Assembly: GCA_031278935.1 (NCBI GenBank)
Contig: JAITJK010000228.1
Span: 1-7,494, forward strand
Length of the DNA stretch: 7,494 bases
Source of the DNA: Spirochaetaceae bacterium
Lineage (GTDB): Bacteria > Spirochaetota > Spirochaetia > Treponematales > Breznakiellaceae
Reading direction: 5' to 3'
Part shown: piece after piece, positions 1 to 6,938 of the stretch
Layout of the letters: every line of letters begins with the position of its first letter
How positions within the stretch are numbered: the first letter of the stretch is position 1
Notes under the pieces: model-generated
Seen by the model: only the letters and a program-made list of their open reading frames with translations
Database searches by the model: none
What the model was told of the DNA's origin: nothing
Program-made: the position numbers and the translations under genes

Positions 1-38
1 TTTATAGAAGAAAGAAGGAATATTATGAACGAACATAA
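1..38 (+). CDS. Possible 3' end of an upstream gene, probably rnfC (partial)
   Basis: One reading frame is open from the left edge to a TAA at 36-38 and would end in the charged tail YRRRKEYYERT. The TAA overlaps the AAAGGA ribosome binding site of rnfD, an arrangement common between operon genes. In the usual rnfCDGEAB order the gene before rnfD is rnfC, which is the only reason for suggesting it; no RnfC motif lies in these few codons. A second frame is also open from base 1 and ends at TGA 61-63, overlapping rnfD by 14 bases, and would serve equally well as a C-terminus. The upstream sequence is needed to decide. Confidence 0.35.
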   Translation, partial: YRRKKEYYERT

Positions 39-49
39 AGGAACCTGCT

Positions 50-1057
50 ATGGCGGAACGTGAAGGCGCATCGCTCATTCTCGCCTCAAGTCCCCATATT
101 GTTTCTCCGGTGGAGACGAAACAGCTCATGGCCCGGGTGCTTATCGCCCTAGGCCCGGTTTCGATCTTCGGGGTGTGTATTTTCGGTATCCCGGCCCTCC
201 TGACCATCCTGGTGGCCGTCGCTGCGGCGATCCTCGCGGAAGCGGGTTTTCGCCGGCTCCTGGGCAAGGATATTCGCGTTCAAGACTGCTCTGCGGCGGT
301 TACAGGCCTGCTTGTGGCGCTGATCCTACCGCCGGGGACCCCCCTTTGGATGACCGCTTTGGGTTCGGTCTTTGCGGTGGTGGTAGCTAAGGAATTCTTT
401 GGGGGCCTGGGGGCCAACGTGTTTAATCCCGCCCTGATTGGTCGAGCCTTTCTCCTCATGAGCTTCCCCGCAGCCATCACCACCTGGCGCCGTCCCGGTG
501 GCTTCGGCTTCAATACCGACGCGGTAAGCGCCCCGACACCCCTGAACGTCTTGAAGCAGGAGGGGGGCATCGGGGATATTGCCTTATCCATGGGTCTGGA
601 CCCTTCCGGTGGGTACGCATCGGTCATAGGGAATCTCTTCTTAGGCAACCATGGGGGCTGTATCGGGGAGACCTCAATCCTGTGCATCCTCGCCGGGGCA
701 GGGTACCTCTTGATTACGAAGACCATCGACTATCGCGCCCCCGCAGCCATGATCGCCGCCACGGTACTCGGCTCAGGGGTCCTGGGTATGGATCCCCTCT
801 TCGCCCTGATGAGCGGTGGAGTCTTGTTCGGCGCGGTTTTCATGGCTACGGATTATGTTACCGCTCCCATCACCCCGGCGGGTAAAGTGATCTTCGGCTT
901 CGGTGCGGGGCTCATCACCGTACTTATCCGCAAATGGGGCAACTACCCTGAGGGGGTTACCTACGGACTCTTGATTATGAACGGGGTTACGCCCTATCTT
1001 AACCGCTTATTACCACGGAAATACGGTTTTGTACCCAAACCGAAGGGGGGGAAATGA
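50..1057 (+). CDS. rnfD: RnfD, membrane FMN subunit of the Rnf complex
   Basis: 335-residue integral membrane subunit of the ferredoxin:NAD+ oxidoreductase, homologous to NqrB. The N-terminus has the family SSPHI segment (14-18). Multiple hydrophobic helices follow, with the conserved GGLGANVFNPALIGRAFL stretch (118-135), a GETSIL segment (206-211), MATDYVTAPITPAGK (265-279) and a C-terminal YGLLIMNGVTPYLNR (305-319). The expected covalent FMN site is Thr163 in DAVSAPTPL (157-165). The usual core is SGAT, but here it reads S-A-P-T, so Gly and Ala are replaced while Asp157, Ser160 and Thr163 remain. The ATG at 50 is preceded by AAAGGA (37-42) at normal spacing. The stop overlaps the rnfG start as ATGA, suggesting translational coupling. 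The family assignment is certain; flavinylation is inferred. Confidence 0.96.
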   Translation: MAEREGASLILASSPHIVSPVETKQLMARVLIALGPVSIFGVCIFGIPALLTILVAVAAAILAEAGFRRLLGKDIRVQDCSAAVTGLLVALILPPGTPLWMTALGSVFAVVVAKEFFGGLGANVFNPALIGRAFLLMSFPAAITTWRRPGGFGFNTDAVSAPTPLNVLKQEGGIGDIALSMGLDPSGGYASVIGNLFLGNHGGCIGETSILCILAGAGYLLITKTIDYRAPAAMIAATVLGSGVLGMDPLFALMSGGVLFGAVFMATDYVTAPITPAGKVIFGFGAGLITVLIRKWGNYPEGVTYGLLIMNGVTPYLNRLLPRKYGFVPKPKGGK

Positions 1058-1650
1058 AAGGGATGGTGAAACTCGGTCTGACGCTCGCGCTCTACGCCAC
1101 GGCAGCCTGTGTGGGCCTTGCCCTGGTGTACTCCGCTACCAGCGAAACCATTGCCCAAAGGCAGCAGGCGGACCTCCAATCAGCCCTGCGGGAATTGTTT
1201 CCCCAGGGGGATGAGTTTACGGATATGACCGGGACCCTCAAGAGCCCGGATCCGGGGGTCTCTTTTGAAACCCAATACGCCATCCGAGGAGGCGCGACCC
1301 TCTTAGGCGTGGCGATTCAGGCCTCCACTCCCAGTTACGGGGGAAATATCACGGTCTTGGTGGGGGTGGGGGTGGGCGGCGCCATAAGTCGGGTGAAGAT
1401 CCTCTCCCACCAGGATACCCCGGGCCTGGGGGCTAACGCGGCCTCTCCCACCTACTACGTGGACAAGGCGGCGAAACTCACGTTCTCAGGCCAGTTCGGG
1501 GGCAAGGCGGTGTCGGATCCCTTTGTGGTCAAAGAAGACGTGGCCGCCATTACGGCCTCCACCATCACAAGCCGGGCGGTTGCCACTGCGGTAAAGGCCG
1601 TTGCGGACGCGGGGGCGGCCTGGTTCGCGTCTCAAAAGGAAGGACTATGA
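1054..1650 (+). CDS. rnfG: RnfG, periplasmic-side covalent FMN subunit of the Rnf complex
   Basis: 198-residue protein with one N-terminal membrane helix (about 5-27) and a soluble FMN-binding domain on the outer face of the membrane. Family landmarks are YGGNITVLVGV (95-105) and HQDTPGLGANA (119-129). The flavin-attachment region is ITASTITS (166-173), with Thr170 as the expected acceptor. The usual pattern is D-x-x-[ST]-G-A-T; here the Asp position is Ala165, Gly is Ala168 and Ala is Ser169, so only the hydroxyl residues are kept. An ApbE/Ftp-type flavin transferase, not in this window, would attach the FMN. The ATG sits in a 4-base overlap with rnfD after a long G/A run. A second in-frame ATG three codons later is less likely because the overlap pattern repeats at the next two junctions. 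Confidence 0.95.
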   Translation: MKGMVKLGLTLALYATAACVGLALVYSATSETIAQRQQADLQSALRELFPQGDEFTDMTGTLKSPDPGVSFETQYAIRGGATLLGVAIQASTPSYGGNITVLVGVGVGGAISRVKILSHQDTPGLGANAASPTYYVDKAAKLTFSGQFGGKAVSDPFVVKEDVAAITASTITSRAVATAVKAVADAGAAWFASQKEGL

Positions 1651-2276
1651 AAAGGCTTACGCTGATTTTTACCAACGGCTTGGTGCGGGAGAATCCTCTG
1701 CTCATGCTCATGATTGGCCTTTGTTCCGCCTTGGCGGTAACCACTGCGGTGGCCAACGGGGTGGGGATGGGTCTTTCCATGACCTTTGTCCTCTTAATGT
1801 CGGAACTGGTGATAAGCCTTTTCAAGAAACTCATCCCCGAATCCATCCGGATTCCCGTGTTTATCATCGTGATCGCCGCCTTTACCACGGTGATCGACTA
1901 CATGCTCAAGGCCTATTTCCCGGATCTCTCCCGGGCTATGGGGGTATTCATCCCCCTCATCGTGGTGAACTGCATCATTATGGGCCGGGTGGAGTCCTTT
2001 GCCTCCAAACAGTCCCTCATCAAGGTGATACCCGACGCCCTGGGTATGGGCTTGGGCTACACCTGGGTCTTAACGGGCATATCTGCGGTCCGGGAAATCC
2101 TGGGAAGCGGCGCCCTGTTGGGCTTCCCGGTCCTCCCCGAGGGGCTTGATCCGATTCTGTTCTTCGTGATGCCTCCGGGTGGCTTTTTCGTGTTCGCCCT
2201 TTTTATCAGCCTGAACCTGTTCATCAAGGGCCGGCTCAAAACCCCGGTCGAAGCGCCAAAGGAGGAACCCGTATGA
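1647..2276 (+). CDS. rnfE: RnfE, membrane core subunit of the Rnf complex
   Basis: 209-residue polytopic membrane protein, homologous to RnfA and NqrD. It begins with the typical TNGLVRENPLL segment (9-19), followed by GLCSALAVTT (24-33) and GMGLSMTFVL (40-49). Cys26 and Cys109 (in IVVNCIIMGR, 105-114) sit at the two half-helix breaks where RnfA and RnfE together hold a [2Fe-2S] cluster inside the membrane in the known structures. About six transmembrane segments are visible, in inverted topology to RnfA by family knowledge. The C-terminal tail is short, Lys/Glu/Pro-rich and probably cytoplasmic. The start overlaps the rnfG stop (ATGA) with AAGGA just upstream, and the stop overlaps the rnfA start in the same way. 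Confidence 0.96.
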   Translation: MKRLTLIFTNGLVRENPLLMLMIGLCSALAVTTAVANGVGMGLSMTFVLLMSELVISLFKKLIPESIRIPVFIIVIAAFTTVIDYMLKAYFPDLSRAMGVFIPLIVVNCIIMGRVESFASKQSLIKVIPDALGMGLGYTWVLTGISAVREILGSGALLGFPVLPEGLDPILFFVMPPGGFFVFALFISLNLFIKGRLKTPVEAPKEEPV

Positions 2277-2848
2277 CCCTTTTTAAGATATTCATTTCCG
2301 CTTTCTTGATTAACAACGTGATTCTCATGCGCTTTCTTGCGCTGTGCCCCTTTATCGGGATGAGTACTGATGAGGATAAGTCTATCGGCATGGGCCTTGC
2401 GGTTACGTTTGTTACGGTCCTGGCCACGGGGGTTACCTGGCCGATCTACCGGTTCATCCTAGAGCCTTTGGGGCTGGTCTTCCTGCAACTTTTGGTATTC
2501 ATCCTGGTGATTGCCTCGCTGGTTCAATTGGTGGAGTTCTACCTGAAGAAGGCAGCCCCGGCCCTATACGGTTCCATGGGGATTTACCTGGCCCTGATCA
2601 CCACCAACTGCGCCATCCTCGCGGTTACCCTGGACGTCATTGCCCAGGGCTACGGCTTTGCCGAGTCCTTGGTGTATGCCCTGGGGGTGGCTATGGGCTT
2701 TCTTTTGTCCTTGCTGCTTCTTGCGGGAATCCGAAGGCGCATACGCTCAAGCCCTATCCCTGAGTTTCTGAAAGGGGCCCCCATACTGTTTGTGGCGGCG
2801 TGCCTCCTTTCCATGGCCTTTACCGGTTTTTCCGGGCTGGTTAAATAG
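2273..2848 (+). CDS. rnfA: RnfA, membrane core subunit of the Rnf complex
   Basis: 191-residue polytopic membrane protein of the RnfA/NqrE family and of normal length. The first helix carries the family signature NNVILMRFLALCPFIGMS (14-31), and IGMGLAVTFV follows (38-47). Cys25 and Cys113 (in LITTNCAILAV, 108-118) match the two cysteines that pair with those of RnfE to bind the intramembrane [2Fe-2S] cluster. Six hydrophobic segments are visible, and the end is a hydrophobic helix with a single terminal Lys. The ATG lies in a 4-base overlap with rnfE, with GGAGGAA upstream. The TAG stop overlaps the AGGAGG that serves rnfB. Nothing is missing relative to the family. Confidence 0.97.
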   Translation: MTLFKIFISAFLINNVILMRFLALCPFIGMSTDEDKSIGMGLAVTFVTVLATGVTWPIYRFILEPLGLVFLQLLVFILVIASLVQLVEFYLKKAAPALYGSMGIYLALITTNCAILAVTLDVIAQGYGFAESLVYALGVAMGFLLSLLLLAGIRRRIRSSPIPEFLKGAPILFVAACLLSMAFTGFSGLVK

Positions 2849-2852
2849 GAGG
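2847..2852 (+). promoter_or_regulatory. Ribosome binding site that fixes the rnfB start
   Basis: A perfect AGGAGG overlaps the rnfA stop codon and lies 6 bases before the ATG at 2859. It decides the start of rnfB over an in-frame ATG at 2790, which would add 23 residues encoded inside rnfA with no membrane-helix logic. Confidence 0.9.
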
Positions 2853-2858
2853 TTTTCC

Positions 2859-3662
2859 ATGCTTATCGTTATTACCGCCCTCTTCGCCTTGAGCCTGGCC
2901 TTTATCTTGGGAGCAGCCTTGGGTTTTTTCCGGGAATTCTTCGCCGTTCCCGAAGACCCCCTGAAGGGGCAGGTCCGGGAAGCCCTGCCCGGAGCGAATT
3001 GCGGGGCCTGCGGGTTTCCCGGATGCGATGGCTATGCCGGGGCCCTGGCCCAGGGAACCGCGCCGATAAACCGCTGTTCCGTGGGCGGCAGGGCCGTCGC
3101 GGAGCGCCTTGCTACCCTCTTGGGAGGAGACGCCTCGGTAAGCCCCATGGTGGCGGTCTTGGCTTGTCAGGGATCCCGGGAACACGCGCCACTCAAGGGC
3201 GACTACTGGGGTATTCCCACCTGCCGAGGGGCCAAACTCTCTACGGGAGGCACCAAGCGCTGTTCCTGGGCTTGTCTTGGATACGGGGACTGCCTCAAGG
3301 TATGCCAATTCGGGGCTCTTCGCATGGGAGTAGACGGATTACCCCAGGTGGATCCTGCGGCTTGTACGGGGTGCAAGCAGTGCGTGGCCGAATGTCCTCA
3401 GCAGCTCTTGCAGGATATTCCTAAGGAGCGCCCTGGGGCGATTGCCTTGTGTTCCAACCGGAACCCCATCAAGGCTATGGTGAAGAAGACCTGTACCACC
3501 GGGTGTATCAAGTGCGGACTCTGCGTGAAAAATTGCCCGGAACAGTGCATTATCCTGGATCGAGGGATCCCTCTGGTGGATTACGCCAAATGTACCGCTT
3601 GCGGGACCTGTGCGGCGAAATGCCCCACCAAGGTATTAACGGTCCTTCCCCATAGTGCGTAA
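2859..3662 (+). CDS. rnfB: RnfB, iron-sulfur subunit of the Rnf complex (long form)
   Basis: 267-residue electron-entry subunit, anchored by one N-terminal helix (about 2-24), with the rest on the cytoplasmic face, where it takes electrons from ferredoxin. The N-terminal [4Fe-4S] motif is C48-x2-C51-x4-C56-x16-C73, within the family sequence LPGANCGACGFPGCDGYA. Ferredoxin-type cysteine sets follow in two pairs: C135/139/145/149 with C169/172/175/179, and C216/219/222/226 with C245/248/251/255. This gives about five [4Fe-4S] clusters, more than in the short proteobacterial RnfB (one plus two) and in line with the long RnfB of clostridia and other anaerobes. Extra cysteines at 103, 122, 198, 212 and 230 have no clear assignment. 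It is the last rnf gene visible; 49 bases separate it from the next gene. Confidence 0.96.
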   Translation: MLIVITALFALSLAFILGAALGFFREFFAVPEDPLKGQVREALPGANCGACGFPGCDGYAGALAQGTAPINRCSVGGRAVAERLATLLGGDASVSPMVAVLACQGSREHAPLKGDYWGIPTCRGAKLSTGGTKRCSWACLGYGDCLKVCQFGALRMGVDGLPQVDPAACTGCKQCVAECPQQLLQDIPKERPGAIALCSNRNPIKAMVKKTCTTGCIKCGLCVKNCPEQCIILDRGIPLVDYAKCTACGTCAAKCPTKVLTVLPHSA

Positions 3663-3711
3663 GCCGGGGCAATAGGTTGTACCGTGAGGGTGATGAAAAG
3701 GAGAGAACGGG

Positions 3712-5148
3712 ATGGAACAAGATATGTTCTTTCATGCCCAGAACGCCTTGGCGGATAGGGCGGGACTGGTGCTGTTTACGGCGGTACGGGACACGGCGGC
3801 GATACGTTCCTTTACGGCGCTCCTTCAGGAAACAAGCGCCTCGAACCCGGATCCCCTGAGCCTGGTCTCGCTCTGGGGGGCCTTCATGGCTTCTCTGGTG
3901 GAAACCGAGGGGTCCATTCCTGATGCGGCGGGCCGAGGGGATTGGTATCACACCCTAGCCTGGCTGACCCTCTGGGATGACAACCCCTTTACCCGCGCTG
4001 CGGAGGCCCATTCTGGGGAACTGGACTTCGTCCGTTTCCCTGCGGTTCTGGCCTTGGCCAAGGGGGATCTTTCCCGGCTGGGGCGGCTTGCGGCCTTTGA
4101 CCTGAGCGGCTTGGCCTTTTATCTGGGGATGCTGCTCCGGGACCTCGAACCGGCGCTGGATATACCGGCTCAGGCCATAGAAGCGGAAGGCCGACTCTTA
4201 GGGTCCGCAGCGGGAACGTATACTGCCATCCCCTTGCTGGACCGTCTCTTTCCTTTCGAGACCGATTGGGCTCTGGGGATAGGGGCTTTTGCGACGTATA
4301 TTCACCAAAACGGTGCGGGCGCCCTGGGGCTATACCGGTCTTTCCGCTGGGTTGGTCCGGGCCATGCCTTGAAACCGGTACTAAACCCCGATGAGGTGCG
4401 CCTATCCTCCCTTACGGGTTACCAGGAGCAGCGTTCCCTGATCATCGCCAACACCCTCCGCTTTCTCCAGGGGAAACCGGCCCATAACCTGCTGCTCTAC
4501 GGGGACCGGGGCACGGGCAAGTCCGCCACGGTGAAGGCGGTGTGCAACCACTATGCCCACCAAGGCCTCAGGCTCCTAGAGGTTTCCAAGGAGAAGCTGG
4601 TGCAGCTCCCGGCGATTCTGGAAACCCTCGGTGGCCGGGGTATGCGGTTCATCATTTTCATCGATGATCTTTCTTTTGAGAAGACCGATGATGCCTTCAC
4701 GACCTTGAAGATGCTGCTGGAGGGGGGCATGGAGGTGCGCCCTTCCCAAGTGGTAATTTACGCTACCAGTAACCGCCGGCATTTGGTGAAAGAATTGACT
4801 GCGGATCGGCCTACCACGGCTATGGCGGCCAATGCCCTGGCCACTGGGGATATGCGGGCCTTCGACACCATGCAGGAGCAGTTTTCCTTGGCGGATCGCT
4901 TTGGTCTTACGGTGGTGTTCAGCGCTCCGGGACAAGAGGAATACCTGGCCATTGCCGAAGCGCTAGCCCGAGAGCGAGGCCTTCTCACGGGTCCTGCGGA
5001 GGGGGAGACCTGGCGCACTTTCCGGGCCGATGCCCTGCGCTGGGAACGTTGGTTCAACGGCCGCTCGCCCCGGACGGCGGTACAATACGTAGACTGGATC
5101 GCCGGCGGCGCCGACTTCCCCTGGCCACCTGTCGTGGAGGCCCCCTGA
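3712..5148 (+). CDS. DUF815-family AAA+ ATPase of unknown function
   Basis: 478-residue soluble protein. The C-terminal half (about 230-470) is an AAA+ module of the DUF815 family. It has an entry segment LTGYQEQR (234-241), Walker A GDRGTGKS (264-271), Walker B FIIFIDDL (313-320, Asp318/Asp319), sensor-1 ATSN (351-354), a likely arginine finger in ADRFG (394-398, Arg396) and a sensor-2-like GRSPRTA (450-456). The motif set predicts an active oligomeric ATPase. The N-terminal 220 residues are helical, rich in Leu and Ala and without a motif I recognise; they may recruit a partner. There is no signal peptide or membrane helix. AAGGAG (3698-3703) precedes the ATG by 8 bases. The gene follows rnfB on the same strand without an evident terminator, so cotranscription is plausible. 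The cellular role of the family is not established. Confidence 0.85.
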   Translation: MEQDMFFHAQNALADRAGLVLFTAVRDTAAIRSFTALLQETSASNPDPLSLVSLWGAFMASLVETEGSIPDAAGRGDWYHTLAWLTLWDDNPFTRAAEAHSGELDFVRFPAVLALAKGDLSRLGRLAAFDLSGLAFYLGMLLRDLEPALDIPAQAIEAEGRLLGSAAGTYTAIPLLDRLFPFETDWALGIGAFATYIHQNGAGALGLYRSFRWVGPGHALKPVLNPDEVRLSSLTGYQEQRSLIIANTLRFLQGKPAHNLLLYGDRGTGKSATVKAVCNHYAHQGLRLLEVSKEKLVQLPAILETLGGRGMRFIIFIDDLSFEKTDDAFTTLKMLLEGGMEVRPSQVVIYATSNRRHLVKELTADRPTTAMAANALATGDMRAFDTMQEQFSLADRFGLTVVFSAPGQEEYLAIAEALARERGLLTGPAEGETWRTFRADALRWERWFNGRSPRTAVQYVDWIAGGADFPWPPVVEAP

Positions 5149-5212
5149 CGCGCTTCTTATATCGCAAGCTCTGGGACCAGGAAAGTCGACTAGGTAAGAT
5201 GAGTTCAATAGG

Positions 5213-5251
5213 AGGGGGTTTCGCCCCCTGGTGCAAAACCTCAGGGTTTTG
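5213..5251 (+). repeat. Two adjacent hairpins between the ATPase and GH13 genes
   Basis: The first hairpin pairs AGGGGG (5213-5218) with CCCCCT (5224-5229) around a 5-base loop. The second pairs CAAAACC (5234-5240) with GGTTTTG (5245-5251) around TCAG. Only 4 bases separate them, and the second ends 27 bases before the GH13 start. Neither has a clean run of T after the stem, so a standard intrinsic terminator is not well supported. Other possibilities are a dispersed intergenic repeat or an RNA leader structure that affects GH13 expression. The pairing is seen directly; the role is open. Confidence 0.6.
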
Positions 5252-5278
5252 AATAACTTTAGGTGAAAGGAGTACCCT

Positions 5279-6838
5279 ATGCCATCATGGTTAGAAGACG
5301 CGGTTTTTTATGAAATCTATCCCCAGTCCTTTTACGACGCCAACGGAGACGGAATCGGCGACCTAGAAGGGATCATCCAAAAACTCGACTATATCCGCGG
5401 CGTGGGTTTTAACGCCCTGTGGATCAACCCCTGCTTCGATTCCCCTTTTAAAGATGCAGGATACGACGTGCGGGATTATAAAAAGGTCGCCCCCCGTTAC
5501 GGGACCAACCAGGACCTTTGCCGGCTTTTTGAAGTGGCCCATAAGAAGGGTATCCGGGTCCTCTTGGATCTGGTTCCCGGCCATACGTCGGAAGAACATT
5601 GCTGGTTTAGGGAAAGCAAGAAAGCCCAGCCCACAGCCTACGCAAACCGGTACATCTGGACCGACAGCTGGTTCTACGGGGGCCGGGACAGCATCCGTTT
5701 TGTGGCCGGGGAAGCGGAACGGAACGGGGTGTATGGAATAAACTTCTTCAAATGCCAGCCCGCCTTGAACTACGGTTTTTTAACGGTCCGGGAACCTTGG
5801 CAGCTTCCGACAGATCATCCGGACTGCATCGCCACCCGGGAGGCCCTGAAAGACATTATGCGCTTCTGGCTTTCCCAGGGCTGCGACGGGTTTCGGGTGG
5901 ATATGGCCGATTCTCTGGTGAAAAACGACGATGAAAACAAAGGGGGTACCCAGGAAATTTGGCGGAACATCCGGGCTATGCTGGACGCGGAATTCCCCGA
6001 AGCCGCCCTGGTGTCTGAATGGAGCCATCCCCCTCGGGCCCTGAGCGCGGGCTTTCACATGGATTTCCTTCTGGACCATGAAGGGAGTGGCTACAAAAGC
6101 CTGCTTCGGGATTACCGGATGAATCGAGAAAACCGGCCTTCTGGAGAGGATAATAGCTTCTTCAAAAAAGACGGCCACGGGGACATACGGCGCTTTTTGG
6201 ATCAGTACCTTCCCTGGTACGAAGAAACCAAACACCGGGGCTTTATCAGCCTGATCACCGGGAACCATGACACCCCTCGGCTCAGGGCGAACCTTTCCCC
6301 CCAGGAGATGGCCTTGGCCTATGCGGTGTTTTTCACCTTGCCCGGGGTGCCGTTTTTGTATTACGGCGACGAGATCGGGATGCGCTACCTTTCCCTGCCT
6401 TCCAAGGAAGGGGGCTATACCCGGACCGGGAGCCGGACCCCCATGCAATGGAACCAGGGTAAAAACAAGGGCTTTTCCACTGCGGAACCGGATCGGCTTT
6501 ACCTACCCGTAGACGAAAGCCCCGACGCGCCCACCGTGGAGGATCAGGAAAAAGACGGCTCTTCTTTGCTCAACTCCCTGAAAGCCCTGCTGGCTTTGCG
6601 CCATAAGGAAAAGGATTTACAGGCTACGCCGAATCTAAGGATCCTCTACGGGGAAAGGGGCGCCTTTCCTTTTGTCTATCGCCGGGGCTCCCTGGTTCTG
6701 GGGGTGAATCCCAGTCCCAGGGCCGCCAGTGTGGAACTAGGCCTTGAGGGTACGGCCCTTTACACGCTGGGCAGCTGCTGCCTGGAAAAGGGTCATTGCC
6801 GGATGGAGGAACAGAGTTTCGGGGTATGGAGGGTATGA
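5279..6838 (+). CDS. GH13 (alpha-amylase family) glucan hydrolase or transglycosylase, cytoplasmic
   Basis: 519 residues with no signal peptide, so it acts on imported or stored alpha-glucosides. It has a (beta/alpha)8 barrel with a Ca2+-type loop DANGDGIGD (20-28) and the GH13 conserved regions: DLVPGH (97-102), GFRVDMA (204-210, nucleophile Asp208), VSEW (245-248, acid/base Glu247) and TGNHD (327-331, Asp331). Region V reads QPALN (160-164), close to the QPDLN of the oligo-1,6-glucosidase and trehalose-synthase groups. RTPMQW (386-391), LYLPVD (407-412) and the SLLNSLKALLALR helix (429-441) also resemble those groups. Region I has Gly101 where Asn is usual. A short C-terminal beta domain ends with three clustered cysteines (500, 501, 507). 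The residue after the nucleophile is Met, not the Val typical of alpha-1,6 specificity, so the substrate is unresolved. AAAGGAG (5266-5272) lies 6 bases before the ATG. Confidence 0.9.
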   Translation: MPSWLEDAVFYEIYPQSFYDANGDGIGDLEGIIQKLDYIRGVGFNALWINPCFDSPFKDAGYDVRDYKKVAPRYGTNQDLCRLFEVAHKKGIRVLLDLVPGHTSEEHCWFRESKKAQPTAYANRYIWTDSWFYGGRDSIRFVAGEAERNGVYGINFFKCQPALNYGFLTVREPWQLPTDHPDCIATREALKDIMRFWLSQGCDGFRVDMADSLVKNDDENKGGTQEIWRNIRAMLDAEFPEAALVSEWSHPPRALSAGFHMDFLLDHEGSGYKSLLRDYRMNRENRPSGEDNSFFKKDGHGDIRRFLDQYLPWYEETKHRGFISLITGNHDTPRLRANLSPQEMALAYAVFFTLPGVPFLYYGDEIGMRYLSLPSKEGGYTRTGSRTPMQWNQGKNKGFSTAEPDRLYLPVDESPDAPTVEDQEKDGSSLLNSLKALLALRHKEKDLQATPNLRILYGERGAFPFVYRRGSLVLGVNPSPRAASVELGLEGTALYTLGSCCLEKGHCRMEEQSFGVWRV

Positions 6839-6840
6839 TG

Positions 6841-6885
6841 TAAGCGCCGGCCTTTTTGGTTTTGATCCCCAAAGGCCGGCGCTTA
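6841..6885. terminator. Perfect 15-bp inverted repeat, possible terminator between convergent genes
   Basis: TAAGCGCCGGCCTTT (6841-6855) pairs perfectly with AAAGGCCGGCGCTTA (6871-6885) around a 15-base loop. It starts 2 bases after the GH13 stop and lies 53 bases beyond the stop of the opposing gene, where a shared terminator would be expected. No run of T follows on either strand; the + strand continues TTAAATTG only if the outer stem bases are left open. Termination on both strands is therefore an inference from position and stem strength. A dispersed palindromic repeat is the main alternative. Confidence 0.6.
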
Positions 6886-6938
6886 AATTGTATGCGTTAA
6901 AACTATTTTTATATGCTCTAACCGAATTACCGATAGTA

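Noticed and set aside
25..63. A 12-codon frame from the ATG at 25 with an AGAAGGAA before it, overlapping the rnfD start
   Set aside because: The frame is open back to the left edge, so it may be the tail of an upstream gene; the purine run alone does not support a separate leader peptide.
280..726. A 148-codon open frame antisense to rnfD
   Set aside because: It is the shadow of a well-conserved gene, with a Pro/Lys/Arg-rich translation and no recognisable family.
2790..2858. An in-frame ATG at 2790 that would lengthen RnfB by 23 residues
   Set aside because: It lies inside rnfA and places a Trp/Arg/Pro-rich stretch before the membrane anchor; the ATG at 2859 has a perfect AGGAGG.
5172..5200. 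A possible promoter TGGGAC-17-TAAGAT before the GH13 gene
   Set aside because: The -35 box is poor and such weak matches occur by chance; no better promoter is visible in the 130-base gap.
5780..6448. A 222-codon open frame antisense to the GH13 gene
   Set aside because: Long antisense frames are expected opposite G+C-rich genes; the translation is Pro/Gly/His-rich without a domain, while the + strand gene has all GH13 motifs.
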